Shown: in pieces, positions 36,526 to 46,608 of the stretch
Position numbering within the stretch: the stretch's first letter is position 1
How the letters are laid out: each line of letters begins with the position of its first letter
Assembly: GCF_016919445.1 (NCBI RefSeq)
Contig: NZ_CP070356.1
Span: 3,847,502-3,911,501, forward strand
Origin: Pseudomonas sp. PDNC002
Lineage (GTDB): Bacteria; Pseudomonadota; Gammaproteobacteria; Pseudomonadales; Pseudomonadaceae
Length of the DNA: 64,000 nucleotides
Reading direction: 5' to 3'
Notes under the pieces: model-generated
The model's database searches: none
What the model saw: only the letters and a program-made list of their open reading frames with translations
What the model was told of the DNA's origin: nothing
Position numbers and translations under genes: made by a program

Positions 36526-36579
36526 CCGCGGGAACCCATCCCGCGGCTTCAACCTTCGGCCGTCAACCGCGGCCGGAGG
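36526..36579 (+). terminator. Tandem terminator-like hairpins after putA
   Basis: Hairpin one: CCGCGGGA, loop ACCCA, TCCCGCGG (36526-36546). Hairpin two: CCTTCGGCCG, loop TCAACCG, CGGCCGGAGG (36553-36579, one G-T pair). Neither is followed by a strong T-run. They start within 8 bp of the putA stop. Confidence 0.6.
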
Positions 36580-36581
36580 TC

Positions 36582-36932
36582 GGCACCTCACTTCCTCGGA
36601 GCCATCCTCCCCGAGGTGCCATCCTACTCCCTCGCGTCCATGACGCCTGGACGGGGCTATCCGCCCCGTCCACTTCCTTCCTGCGTCAATCCGCCAGCAT
36701 TGCCATCGGCAACTGCCTGGCGCTTTTGTGCGTGCCTGCGCAGTAGCTCCCGTCCAGTCCTAAGGGATTTTTCGGAACCCCCATCAGAAATTCCTTAAGC
36801 CTTGTAGGACGGGCGTTTGCGCGGGAATTCGCGTGCTTGACTCGGTCTTCTCCGGCACTGCCGTCGGACGGTGACGAGGTTCATCGAAGCCCGACGGTGC
36901 AGCCAATGGTGAGCGCAGCGACCTGCGCTTTT
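36582..36932 (+). promoter_or_regulatory. Structured leader with attenuator-like hairpin upstream of aspT-like gene
   Basis: The gap 36519-36961 holds several inverted repeats and no gene. GGCACCTC (36582-36589) pairs with GAGGTGCC (36613-36620), competing with CCTCGG/CCGAGG inside it. ACGGGGC/GCCCCGT form a hairpin at 36651-36669. A 65-bp imperfect palindrome at 36749-36813 has CCCGTCC/GGACGGG ends. AGCGCAG-CGAC-CTGCGCT followed by TTT (36912-36932) looks like an intrinsic terminator 30 bp before the start codon; CTGCGC near 36736 could pair with it instead. Whether this is RNA regulation or DNA sites is not resolved. Confidence 0.45.
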
Positions 36933-36961
36933 CCCTTCCTTGCACAGAAGGATCGATCATC

Positions 36962-38653
36962 TTGTTGACCTGGATTGAACAGACTTTGCGCTCCTACCCG
37001 GAGCTGGCGATCTTCCTCTCGATTGGTATCGGGTACTGGGTCGGCGGCAAGAATTTCAAGGGCTTCACCCTCGGCGCCGTTACCGCGACCCTGCTTGCGG
37101 CGCTGCTGGTGGGGCAGGTGGGGATCAGCATTTCGCCCACCGTCAAAAGCGTGTTCTTCCTGATGTTCCTATTCGCCATCGGCTATGGCGTAGGACCACA
37201 GTTTGTCCGTGGCATCGCCAAGGACGGTTTGCCCCAGGCGGTGTTTGCCGTAGTCGTCTGCGTGTTGTGCCTGGCAAGCGCGATTGCCGTGGCCTGGGTG
37301 GCGAAGTTTGACCTGGGCTCGGCCATTGGCCTGTTCGCCGGTTCGCAGACCATCTCCGCGTCGATGGGGCTGGCGACCGACGCGATCAACAGGCTCGGGC
37401 TGGCTCCCGACAAGACCCAGGCACTGCTCAACGCCATGCCGGTGGCCTACGCCGTGACCTATATCTTCGGCACCATCGGTTCCGCCGTCGTGCTTGCCCT
37501 GGTCGGTCCGAAGCTGTTGGGCATCGACCTTGCCAAGGCCTGCAAGGATTACGAGCTGGAGCTGGGCGCAGGCGCCGACAGGTCCGGCGAGGGCAGTGTC
37601 TGGCATCGTTATGTCCTGCGCGCCTACCGGGTTGCCGAAGGCGGCGTGGCCGTGGGCAAGAGCGTTGCCGAGGCCGAGGCGCTGGCACACGGCAAGCGCC
37701 TGTTCATCGAGCGCCTGCGCCGCAATGGCGAACTGCGTGATGCGCTGCCCGACGAGGTGATCCAGGTCGGCGATGTGCTGGCCATCGGCGGGCACAGCGA
37801 CGACATCCTGCAACTGCTCGGGCATTTCCAGAACGAGGTCGAGGACGACGAACTGCTCGATGTGCCGATCGCGGGCATCGACGTCTACGTCAGCAACCCG
37901 GCAGTGGCGGGCAAGACCCTGGAGGAGCTGGCGCAACGGCCCCGCGCGCACGGCGTGTATCTGCGCCGGATCAGGCGCGGCGCGGTCTCCACGGAGATTC
38001 CGGTGTTGCCGCGGACCGTCCTGCAGCATGGCGACGTGATCACGCTGACCGGCCTGACCAAGGACGTACAGATCGCGGCCCGCGAACTCGGCCAGGCCGA
38101 CACGCCGAGCAACATGGCGGACGTCGCTTTCATTGGCGCGGCGATCTTCATTGGCGGCCTGATCGGCGCCGTGGTGCTGAAGGTCGGCGGCGTTCCCCTG
38201 ACGCTCTCCACCGCTGGCGGTGCGCTGATCTCCGGCATCGTCTTCGGCTGGTTGCGCTCGATTCGCCCGACCTTCGGGCGCATCCCGGAGCCGACCGTCT
38301 GGTTCATGAACTCGGTGGGCCTGAACGTCTTCATCGCGGTGGTCGGCATCGATGCCGCCGCCGGCTTCGTCAGCGGCCTTCGCACCCTGGGCGTGAGCCT
38401 GTTCCTCTGGGGCATGCTGGCCACCACGCTGCCGCTGATCCTGTCCCTGCTGATCGGCCGCTACGTGTTCCGCTTCCATCCCGCGATCCTGTTCGGCGCG
38501 GTGGCCGGCTCGCGCACCACGACAGCGGCCCTGGGGATGATCTGCGAAGCGGCGAAAAGCAATGTGCCGGCACTGGGGTACACCGTGACCTACGCCGTCG
38601 GCAACACGCTGTTGACCATCTGGGGGATGGTCGCAGTGCTGATTCTCTCCTGA
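36962..38653 (+). CDS. aspT: AspT-family aspartate:alanine exchanger
   Basis: 563 aa starting at TTG 36962, with AAGGATCG upstream; no ATG or GTG is better placed. Two blocks of membrane helices (about residues 14-170 and 375-560) flank a cytoplasmic section with two TrkA-C-like domains ([40 protein letters not shown]), the AspT/YidE-YbjL layout. The next gene encodes aspartate 4-decarboxylase. In the known AspT-AspD pair, electrogenic aspartate(in):alanine(out) exchange plus decarboxylation generates proton-motive force and alkalinises the cytoplasm. Confidence 0.9.
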   Translation: MLTWIEQTLRSYPELAIFLSIGIGYWVGGKNFKGFTLGAVTATLLAALLVGQVGISISPTVKSVFFLMFLFAIGYGVGPQFVRGIAKDGLPQAVFAVVVCVLCLASAIAVAWVAKFDLGSAIGLFAGSQTISASMGLATDAINRLGLAPDKTQALLNAMPVAYAVTYIFGTIGSAVVLALVGPKLLGIDLAKACKDYELELGAGADRSGEGSVWHRYVLRAYRVAEGGVAVGKSVAEAEALAHGKRLFIERLRRNGELRDALPDEVIQVGDVLAIGGHSDDILQLLGHFQNEVEDDELLDVPIAGIDVYVSNPAVAGKTLEELAQRPRAHGVYLRRIRRGAVSTEIPVLPRTVLQHGDVITLTGLTKDVQIAARELGQADTPSNMADVAFIGAAIFIGGLIGAVVLKVGGVPLTLSTAGGALISGIVFGWLRSIRPTFGRIPEPTVWFMNSVGLNVFIAVVGIDAAAGFVSGLRTLGVSLFLWGMLATTLPLILSLLIGRYVFRFHPAILFGAVAGSRTTTAALGMICEAAKSNVPALGYTVTYAVGNTLLTIWGMVAVLILS

Positions 38654-40303
<1,650 letters not shown>

Positions 40304-40340
40304 GGTCCGACGAGGCGCGTAATTGAGCATTCGGTAGTTG

Positions 40341-40368
40341 GGCCGGGCTAGCCAGCCCGGCCTTTTTT
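40341..40368 (+). terminator. Rho-independent terminator after aspartate decarboxylase
   Basis: GGCCGGGCT, loop AGCC, AGCCCGGCC followed by TTTTTT (40363-40368). A classic strong terminator. Its last T is also the first base of the stop codon of the convergent ATPase gene. Confidence 0.92.
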
Positions 40369-41213
40369 CAGGCCGGCGCCGCAGTGCGGGTCAGTTGCTC
40401 CAGCAGTTCCAGGTCGGTACTCATGCCCGAGGTTTCGCGGATGCGCGCGAGGATCTGCTTCTTCAGGGCGATGAATTCCGGAGCCATCTTCATGTCCTGA
40501 TTCCGCTCGGCGGGCAGCGGCACCTCGTAGACGCTGTCGATGCGTCCGGGGAGCGGCGCCATCAGCACTACGCGGCCGCCGAGATAAATGGCCTCGTCGA
40601 CGTCGTGGGTGACGAACAGGATGGTGCTGTTCTCCAGTCGGTGCACGTGGCGGATCAGGTCGTGCATCACCTCGCGGGTCTGCGCATCCAGCGCGCCGAA
40701 GGGCTCGTCCATCAGCAGTATCTGCGGCTTGGGCATCAGCGCGCGGGCAATCGCCACGCGCTGCTGCATGCCGCCGGACAACTGGCTGGGGTAGGCCTGG
40801 GCGAAGGCCGACAGGCCCATCAGGTTGAGCAGCGCATCGGCGCGGCCGCTGGCGACTTCCACGTCGGCATCGCCGCGCACGGTGTCTGAGACCACCTTGA
40901 GCCGCCGGCAGAACTTGATGTTGTCCATCACCTTCAGCCAGGGGTAGAGGCTGTAGTGCTGGAAGACCATGGCGCGGTCGATGCCGGGGCCGTCCACGGC
41001 GCGGCCGTCGACGAGGATTTCCCCGCCGCTGTGGCGCTCCAGCCCGCCGATGCTGCGCAGCAGGGTGGACTTGCCGCAGCCCGAGGCGCCGACGAAGGTG
41101 ACGAACTCGTTGGCGCGGATATCCAGGTTGATGTCCTGCAATGCCTGCACCTGACGGCCCTGGCTGCTGAAGACCTTGTCGACGTGACGGATGGCGATCT
41201 TGCTCTGGCTCAT
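40368..41213 (-). CDS. ABC transporter ATPase (nitrate/sulfonate/taurine type)
   Basis: 281 aa. Walker A GASGCGKST, signature LSGGMQQRVAIARAL, Walker B LLMDEPFGALD and switch His in FVTHDVDEA. The HYSLYPWLKVMDN Q-loop region (FQHYSLYPW) is that of the SsuB/TauB/NrtD family. It powers import of the substrate bound by the protein at 47685-48692. It is the last gene of the ten-gene operon and lies 5 bp after the permease gene. ATG 41213. Confidence 0.94.
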   Translation of the reverse strand: MSQSKIAIRHVDKVFSSQGRQVQALQDINLDIRANEFVTFVGASGCGKSTLLRSIGGLERHSGGEILVDGRAVDGPGIDRAMVFQHYSLYPWLKVMDNIKFCRRLKVVSDTVRGDADVEVASGRADALLNLMGLSAFAQAYPSQLSGGMQQRVAIARALMPKPQILLMDEPFGALDAQTREVMHDLIRHVHRLENSTILFVTHDVDEAIYLGGRVVLMAPLPGRIDSVYEVPLPAERNQDMKMAPEFIALKKQILARIRETSGMSTDLELLEQLTRTAAPA

Positions 41214-41218
41214 GCCGG

Positions 41219-42049
41219 TTACCTCTTCATCCAGGGGAAGGCCGCTCGGCCGAGCCAGCGGAATGCCTGGTCGGTGAGCAGGCCGATGACGCCGATCAGC
41301 AGGATGCCGGCGAAGATCTTGTCGGTCTGCATGTAGCGCTGCGCCTTGAGGATGGCGTAGCCGAGGCCCGAGTTGGCGGCCACCAGCTCGGCCACCACCA
41401 GGTAGGTCCAGGCCCAGCCGCAGGTGATGCGCAGGGTATCCAGCAGCGCCGGGCGCGCCGAAGGCAGGACCACCAGCTTGATGATTTCCGCGCGGTTGGC
41501 GCCCATGGTCTGCGCCGCTTCGATCTGCGCCATGGGCACGCGGCGCACGTCCTCGGCGACCATCAGCACCATCTGGAAGAAGGTGCCGATGAAGATGATC
41601 AGCACCTTGGAGCCTTCGTCGATGCCGACCCAGAGCATCACCAGCGGGATGAACGCCACCGCCGGCATATAGCGGATGAAGTCGGTGAGCGGTTCGAGGA
41701 ACGCCTGCACGGGGCGATAGGTGCCGATGTACAGGCCTATGGGAAGGGCGATCACCGCCGAGGCGAGGAAGCCGCCCATGACCCGGTAGACGCTGATGGC
41801 GATATCGCCGACCAGTCCTTCGTCGCTCCACCAGTGGCCCAGGCGCGCGAGTACGGCGTCGGGGCTGGGGAAGAACATCGGGTTGGTCATGCCTAGCGCA
41901 CCGCAGGCCCACCAGAGCACCACGGGCAACAGCAAACCGGCGCCGGCCAATGCCCAGAAGGCGCCGCGCGGCAGGTCGCCGCGAATCACCCACCAGCGCT
42001 GGCGGGCAGGTTGCGCCACCGGGCGCGGCAGGGGTTGGTGGGCGGTCAT
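41219..42049 (-). CDS. ABC transporter permease (SsuC/TauC type)
   Basis: 276 aa with about six membrane helices and the family's EAA-type loop (EAAQTMGANRAEIIKLVVLPSARPALLDTLRI). Conserved PFAM-type blocks AYLV/ADLV appear as WAWTYLVVAELVAANSGLGY. Works with the adjacent ATPase and with the distal binding protein at the operon's start. Overlaps the preceding gene by ATGA. Confidence 0.93.
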   Translation of the reverse strand: MTAHQPLPRPVAQPARQRWWVIRGDLPRGAFWALAGAGLLLPVVLWWACGALGMTNPMFFPSPDAVLARLGHWWSDEGLVGDIAISVYRVMGGFLASAVIALPIGLYIGTYRPVQAFLEPLTDFIRYMPAVAFIPLVMLWVGIDEGSKVLIIFIGTFFQMVLMVAEDVRRVPMAQIEAAQTMGANRAEIIKLVVLPSARPALLDTLRITCGWAWTYLVVAELVAANSGLGYAILKAQRYMQTDKIFAGILLIGVIGLLTDQAFRWLGRAAFPWMKR

Positions 42050-42810
42050 GGCGTCACCTCTTCGGGGAACAGGGGCAGCTCGCAGGGTTGCCAGCCACCG
42101 GCCGGCGGAGTGGCGCCGAGGCCGTTCAGCCAGGTGGCATCGCCCAGCAGCTCGGGGTGATCCGGATCGGCTGTGGCGGGCAGCAGGTCGGCGCCGATAC
42201 GGGCGGGCAGGGTGGACAGCTCGATCTTCCAGGGTGTATCGCCGCCGTGGTGGCGCCCGAACGACAGCTCGAAATCCAGTAGTTCCGGGTGGTCACTGTT
42301 CAGCAGGGCGACCAGTGAGTCGGCCATCGGCAATGCCTGGCGGCGTCCTGCGGCGAACAGGAAGCAGTCGCCGGCCAGCAGCAGGCAGCCCTGCCGGCCA
42401 TCGGCGGCGCTTAACCACACGCCGCGGTTGCGCCCGATGGATTCCGGCAGGCGCTCCCAGACTTCGTGGTAGGTGCCGTCCAGGCCGTCTTCCAGCACTT
42501 TCTCGGTGTTCACGAAGTGCATCCGGCCAATGTCTTCACCGCCATTGGGCGGCTGGAAGTCGATTGCCCGGTGCCACTGGCAAATGTCGCCGGTGATCTC
42601 GGTGATGCCGGCAAATCCCGCCTGGGCGGCCAGCTCGCCGGGTGATTGCGGCGCCGGCAGGGGAATGCGCAGGTCGGCGAACAGGCGCTCGGTCTGCAGC
42701 CAGTAGACGCGGGTGCTGGTGTCGCGGACGCCTGCCGTGGTGGTCAGCAGGATGCGTTGCCAGACGCCAAGATAGGCGGGCGGTACAGGGACAATATTCA
42801 AGCCAGGCAT
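42046..42810 (-). CDS. Unrecognised 254-aa protein of the guanidine-riboswitch operon
   Basis: Starts MPGLNIVPVPPAYLGVWQRI with GGAGG 7 bases upstream. No signal peptide or helix. Repeated short strands (DTSTRVYWLQTERLFADLRI; GDICQWHRAIDFQPP; YHEVWERLPESIGRNRGVWL; GCLLLAGDCFLFAAGRRQAL) look like an antiparallel beta-barrel, and the W..R..L / YWLQ..YxDLRIP pattern vaguely recalls lipocalin-like HRI1-type proteins. I do not assign a function; binding or isomerising the substrate are options. It overlaps genes on both sides (13 bp with the cysteine hydrolase, 4 bp with the permease), so it is an integral operon member. Confidence 0.8.
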   Translation of the reverse strand: MPGLNIVPVPPAYLGVWQRILLTTTAGVRDTSTRVYWLQTERLFADLRIPLPAPQSPGELAAQAGFAGITEITGDICQWHRAIDFQPPNGGEDIGRMHFVNTEKVLEDGLDGTYHEVWERLPESIGRNRGVWLSAADGRQGCLLLAGDCFLFAAGRRQALPMADSLVALLNSDHPELLDFELSFGRHHGGDTPWKIELSTLPARIGADLLPATADPDHPELLGDATWLNGLGATPPAGGWQPCELPLFPEEVTP

Positions 42811-43436
42811 GCGTTTTCCTCCCATTCGACGAGTACGCTCCGGCTGTCCAGCACCCGGCCGAACAGCCCGCCTTCCACCTCGACCATCGCCAGGGCGGCG
42901 GCATGCAGTTCGGCGCTGGGCGAGCCGCAGGCATCGCTCACCAGAGTACAGGCATAGCCCAGCTCCACCGCCGCGCGCAGGGTGGAGGAAACGCACACTT
43001 CGGTGGTTACGCCGCACAGCACAAGGTGGCCGATGCCGCGGCTGCGCAGCAGCAGGTCCAGGTCGGTATAGGCGAAGGCGCTGTAGCCGGGCTTGTCGAT
43101 CACCGGTTCGCCGGCCAGTGGGCGCAGTTCGTCGATCAGGTCGTGACCGTACTCGCCGCGTACCAGCAGGCGGCCCAGCGGGCCCTGGTGGCCGATCGGC
43201 GCACCGGCGAATTCGGCGCGGTGGCGCTTGCTGGCATGCAGGTCGCTGAGGTCGGGGCGATGGCCTTCGCGGGTATGCAGCACCAGCAGGCTGAGGCTGC
43301 GGGCGCTGTCCAGCAGACGGGAGATGGCCGGAATCGGCGCGCGCAGGCGGTCGATGTCCAGCCCGGCCTGGTCGGCGTAGCCGCCGGGGGCGCAGAAGTC
43401 GCGCTGCATGTCGATGACGATCAGCGCGGTGCTCAC
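42798..43436 (-). CDS. Isochorismatase-fold cysteine amidohydrolase
   Basis: 212 aa. Acid in TALIVIDMQRDFCAPGGY, Lys in VIDKPGYSAF and nucleophilic Cys in VLCGVTTEVCVSST. This superfamily includes N-carbamoylsarcosine amidase, biuret hydrolase and ureidoacrylate hydrolase. Next to a creatininase-family gene, an N-carbamoyl amide substrate is a reasonable inference. GTG 43436 overlaps the creatininase stop (GTGA) and has AAGGAG 8 bases upstream. Confidence 0.92.
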   Translation of the reverse strand: MSTALIVIDMQRDFCAPGGYADQAGLDIDRLRAPIPAISRLLDSARSLSLLVLHTREGHRPDLSDLHASKRHRAEFAGAPIGHQGPLGRLLVRGEYGHDLIDELRPLAGEPVIDKPGYSAFAYTDLDLLLRSRGIGHLVLCGVTTEVCVSSTLRAAVELGYACTLVSDACGSPSAELHAAALAMVEVEGGLFGRVLDSRSVLVEWEENACLA

Positions 43437-44212
43437 AGGTGGAACTCCTTGCGCACGGCCTGGGCGATGCCGCCGACGATGTCGCGGGCCATGCGCAGGC
43501 CCTTGTCGGCACTGGAGCCACGCGCCGAGGACAGCACGCCCGACGGCGGCACCCACTCGGTGCGGCTGGGGTACATGTCGTAGGGCGGGAAATCGGCGGG
43601 GCCGTCGTCGGGGATCAGGTCCAGGCGCACGAGGTTGGGTAGGTAGTGCAGCATCAGCGAGGTTTCGATCACCGCGGCGTGCTCCAGGGCGAAGCCGGGG
43701 AAGCCGTCGGGAAAGACTTCGCTGAGTGTGGACTCGCTGCAGAAGTCCCAATGCTCCAGGCGCATCACTTCCAGCGGGCTGGAGGAGCCCCGTTCGTGCA
43801 AGGAGAGCTCGCGCAGCGCGAGCTGGATGCCTTCGGTGACGAACCACTGGTTTTCGTAATGGCCGTCCACCAGTACCAGTCGGGTCACGCCGTGGCGGGC
43901 GAACTCGCGCACGGCGTCGCGGACCAGGGCAATCAGCGTCTGCCCGTCGAGGCTGGTGGTGCCGCAGAAATGCTGGCCGCCGCCGCACTTGGGCTGCGAC
44001 TTGTAGCCATAGGAGAGCGCGGGCGCGACCAGCCCGTCGACCTGCCGGGCGACGTCTTCGCACAGCGCGCTGGCCAGCAGCGCGTCGGTGCCCAGCGGCA
44101 GGTGCGGGCCGTGCTGCTCGGTGGCGCCGCAGGGCAGGAAGACCACGGGGGATTGCTCGCGCACCCGGCGCGCGTACTCGACCCAGCTGAGCTGGTCCAT
44201 CCGGACAGTCAT
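43433..44212 (-). CDS. Creatininase-family amidohydrolase
   Basis: 259 aa. Metal-binding motif GATEQHGPHLPLGTD (Glu32, His34, Asp43), second block LVDGHYENQWF, and Glu in FALEHAAVIETSLMLHY are those of creatininase. Family members open cyclic amides such as creatinine, or hydrolyse formamides. Creatinine itself is a cyclic guanidine, which fits the guanidine riboswitch on this operon; the actual substrate is not proven. ATG 44212 has GAGG upstream and overlaps the permease gene (ATGA). Confidence 0.93.
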   Translation of the reverse strand: MTVRMDQLSWVEYARRVREQSPVVFLPCGATEQHGPHLPLGTDALLASALCEDVARQVDGLVAPALSYGYKSQPKCGGGQHFCGTTSLDGQTLIALVRDAVREFARHGVTRLVLVDGHYENQWFVTEGIQLALRELSLHERGSSSPLEVMRLEHWDFCSESTLSEVFPDGFPGFALEHAAVIETSLMLHYLPNLVRLDLIPDDGPADFPPYDMYPSRTEWVPPSGVLSSARGSSADKGLRMARDIVGGIAQAVRKEFHL

Positions 44213-45084
44213 GATTCGGCCTCGCAGAGAGTGGGGGAAGGTTCGGGAGAAGGGCGCGCGGCGATCAGTGCCGCGGCCAGTACCAGCGAGCCGCCGAGCC
44301 ATTCGCGCAGGCCCAGCTCGCGCTCGCCGATCCAGGCGGCGGTGAGCACCGCCACCAGCAGTTCGATCACCACCAGCACCGCGGCGCGGCTGGCCTCGAC
44401 ATGGCTGAAGCCGTATTGCGCCGCGCCCATGGCGGCCAGCCAGAACAGGCCGAAGGCGGCCAGTTGCAGCCACTGGTGTGCATTGACGGCCGGCAGGGGT
44501 GTGCCTTGCAGCCAGCAGAACAGGCCGCCCAGCGCGGCGCTGCCGATGAAGCCGACCACCGCCTTGCTGGTCAACGGCACCTGCTCGGCGGCGCGGGTGG
44601 CCAGGTTGTTGAGTGCGAAGGCAAAGCCAGCGGAGAGCGCCAGCCAGTCGCTGGCGCCCAGCGGGCGGAAGGTCTCGCGGCTGACACCCAGGGTCAGCGC
44701 AATGCCGCCCATGGCCAGCAGCAGCGCGCCGAGGCGTGGCGGGGTGAGGCGTTCGCCGAACAGCACGCGGCCGCCGATCAGGCCCCACACCGGCGCCAGG
44801 TAGAACAGCAGCATCGCCCGCACCACATCGCCCTCGGACAACGCGCCGACCAGCCCGGCGGTGGCCCAGCCACCGAACACGCCGATCGCCAGCAGCGCGC
44901 CACGCTGCGGCCACCACTGGCGGCGCTGGCGCAGTACCAGCGGAATAGCGACGAGGCTGAGCAGCCCGTAGGTGCAGAGCACCACCGGCATGCCGGACAG
45001 GCCCTGGCCGGCGAAGTGCGCCAGCGGCATCCAGCCCAGGCCCCAGAGACTGGCACCGAGCAGCAGGACAATCTCCGCGCGCAT
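44209..45084 (-). CDS. EamA/DMT-superfamily permease
   Basis: 291 aa, ten hydrophobic segments in two EamA repeats (EIVLLLGASLWGLGWMPLAH...; LSAGFAFALNNLATRAAEQV...). Drug/metabolite transporter proteins export or import small molecules. Guanidine riboswitches elsewhere often control small SMR guanidinium exporters of the same superfamily, so export of guanidine or of a pathway product is plausible. It overlaps the next gene by one base. Confidence 0.9.
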   Translation of the reverse strand: MRAEIVLLLGASLWGLGWMPLAHFAGQGLSGMPVVLCTYGLLSLVAIPLVLRQRRQWWPQRGALLAIGVFGGWATAGLVGALSEGDVVRAMLLFYLAPVWGLIGGRVLFGERLTPPRLGALLLAMGGIALTLGVSRETFRPLGASDWLALSAGFAFALNNLATRAAEQVPLTSKAVVGFIGSAALGGLFCWLQGTPLPAVNAHQWLQLAAFGLFWLAAMGAAQYGFSHVEASRAAVLVVIELLVAVLTAAWIGERELGLREWLGGSLVLAAALIAARPSPEPSPTLCEAES

Positions 45085-45833
45085 CAGGCGCCCATCCAGG
45101 CGCCGCCATTGGCGCCGAGCATCTGCCCGTGGAAGAAACTCGCTTCGGGCGAGACGAGGAACAACACGGCCGCTGCGATTTCCTCGGGCTTACCCAGGCG
45201 CCCGGCGGGAATCGCCGTTTCGCGGGCGATCATCGCTTCGCTCATGTGCTCCACCGAGACCATCGGCGTGTCCACCGGCCCCGGCGCCACGCCATTGATG
45301 CGGATGTGCGGGGCGAACTCGCGGGCCAGCGCCTTGGTCAGGCCGATCACCCCGGCCTTGGCCGCGCAATAGGCGGCGTAACGCTCGCGGCCGAGCTGGC
45401 CAAGTTCCGAGGCGATATTGACGATGCAGCCATCCCCGCGCGCCTGCATGTGCGCCAGGGCGTGGCGGCAGCAGCGATAGACCGCCGTGAGGTCGATGCC
45501 GAGCAGCGTGGCCCAGTCGTCCTCGCTGGTCTCGAGAAAAGGTTTCTCCAGGATGATCCCGGCGTTGTTCACCAGGATGTGCAGGTCGCCCTCGGCAAGC
45601 ACGCGGGCGAACAGGTCCTCGACCTGCTGCGGCGCGGAAACGTCAGCCTGCACCGCGTAGGCTCGTCCGCCCGAGGCGGCGATGCGCGCCACCAGCGGGC
45701 TGGCGGCTTCGGCTTGGTCGAGGTGGTTGATCCATACCGTCGCACCGGCTGCCGCCAGCGCCAGGGCAGTGGCCCGGCCGATACCCTGGGTGGCGCCGGT
45801 AACCAGCGCGGTCTGTCCTTCGAGCGGTTTCAT
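45084..45833 (-). CDS. SDR-family oxidoreductase
   Basis: 249 aa classical short-chain dehydrogenase: TGATQGIG (residues 12-19), NNAG (ILVNNAGII), Ser in NIASELGQ and the Y-x3-K pair in YAAYCAAKAG, then APGPVDTPM. Uses NAD(P) to oxidise an alcohol or reduce a carbonyl. In this operon it likely processes the alcohol made by the upstream membrane hydroxylase. Overlaps both neighbours by single-base TGATG junctions. Confidence 0.93.
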   Translation of the reverse strand: MKPLEGQTALVTGATQGIGRATALALAAAGATVWINHLDQAEAASPLVARIAASGGRAYAVQADVSAPQQVEDLFARVLAEGDLHILVNNAGIILEKPFLETSEDDWATLLGIDLTAVYRCCRHALAHMQARGDGCIVNIASELGQLGRERYAAYCAAKAGVIGLTKALAREFAPHIRINGVAPGPVDTPMVSVEHMSEAMIARETAIPAGRLGKPEEIAAAVLFLVSPEASFFHGQMLGANGGAWMGA

Positions 45834-46606
45834 CAGTGCATGACCTCGCCATGGCTGACCGACAGCGCCTGGCCGGTGAGGGCGGTGGCCAGCGGGCTGC
45901 CGAGGAACAGGAAGGTGCCGGCCAGGTCCGCCGGCGTCAGCAGTTCAGGCACCGCCTGGGCGGCGAGTATCTGCGCCAGTTCCTCGGTTTCGCTGCGCCC
46001 ATTGGCGGTGGCCATCACCGCGAGCGAGCGCATGGCCGCCTCGGTGGCGATCCAGCCGGGGCACACGGCGTTGACGCGGATGCGCCGTGGCCCGAGTTCC
46101 CAAGCCAGCGAGCGAGTCAGGCCGATCACAGCGTGCTTGCTGGTGACATAGGCGGAAAAGCCCGGCACGCCCTTCAGGCCCCAGATCGAGGCCTGGTTGA
46201 TCACGCTGCTGCCCGCCTTGAGGCTCGGCAGCAGGGCGCGGGTCAGGCGCAGCATCGAGGCGACGTTGTTGTCCAGCAACGCCTGCCAGCGGCTGTCCGC
46301 TTCGCCATCCGGGTCGTCCAGCGGCGTGGCGTACTCGACGCCGGCGTTGTTGATCAACACGTCCATCGATGGGCCTTCGCGGAGTGCGGCAAATCCAGCG
46401 ATGGCCGCACTGTCGCTCAGGTCCAGGGAGTGACTGCGCACGTCGCATAACGCTGCCAGCTCGTCGACGACCGCCGCCAGGGCAGCGGCGTTGCGATCCA
46501 GCAGCTCCAGCGTCGCGCCCTGTTCGGCGAATGCTCGCGCCAGCCCCTTGCCGATCCCGCTTCCGGCACCGGTGATCAGCACGCGTTTGCCCCGGTAGTC
46601 GATCAT
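45833..46606 (-). CDS. SDR-family oxidoreductase
   Basis: 257 aa classical SDR: TGAGSGIG (residues 12-19), NNAGVEYATPL, Ser in INQASIWGLKG, Y-x3-K in YVTSKHAVIG, and CPGWIATEAAM. The Asp/Asn in LLDRNAAAL suggests NAD preference. Second dehydrogenase of the operon, immediately after the hydroxylase gene (2-bp gap). Confidence 0.93.
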   Translation of the reverse strand: MIDYRGKRVLITGAGSGIGKGLARAFAEQGATLELLDRNAAALAAVVDELAALCDVRSHSLDLSDSAAIAGFAALREGPSMDVLINNAGVEYATPLDDPDGEADSRWQALLDNNVASMLRLTRALLPSLKAGSSVINQASIWGLKGVPGFSAYVTSKHAVIGLTRSLAWELGPRRIRVNAVCPGWIATEAAMRSLAVMATANGRSETEELAQILAAQAVPELLTPADLAGTFLFLGSPLATALTGQALSVSHGEVMH

Positions 46607-46608
46607 GC

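Noticed and set aside
32565-36539. 1324-codon open frame opposite putA
   Set aside because: Long antisense frames are common in GC-rich Pseudomonas genes; composition is Gln/Val/His/Ala-rich with no domain logic, and putA on the other strand is certain.
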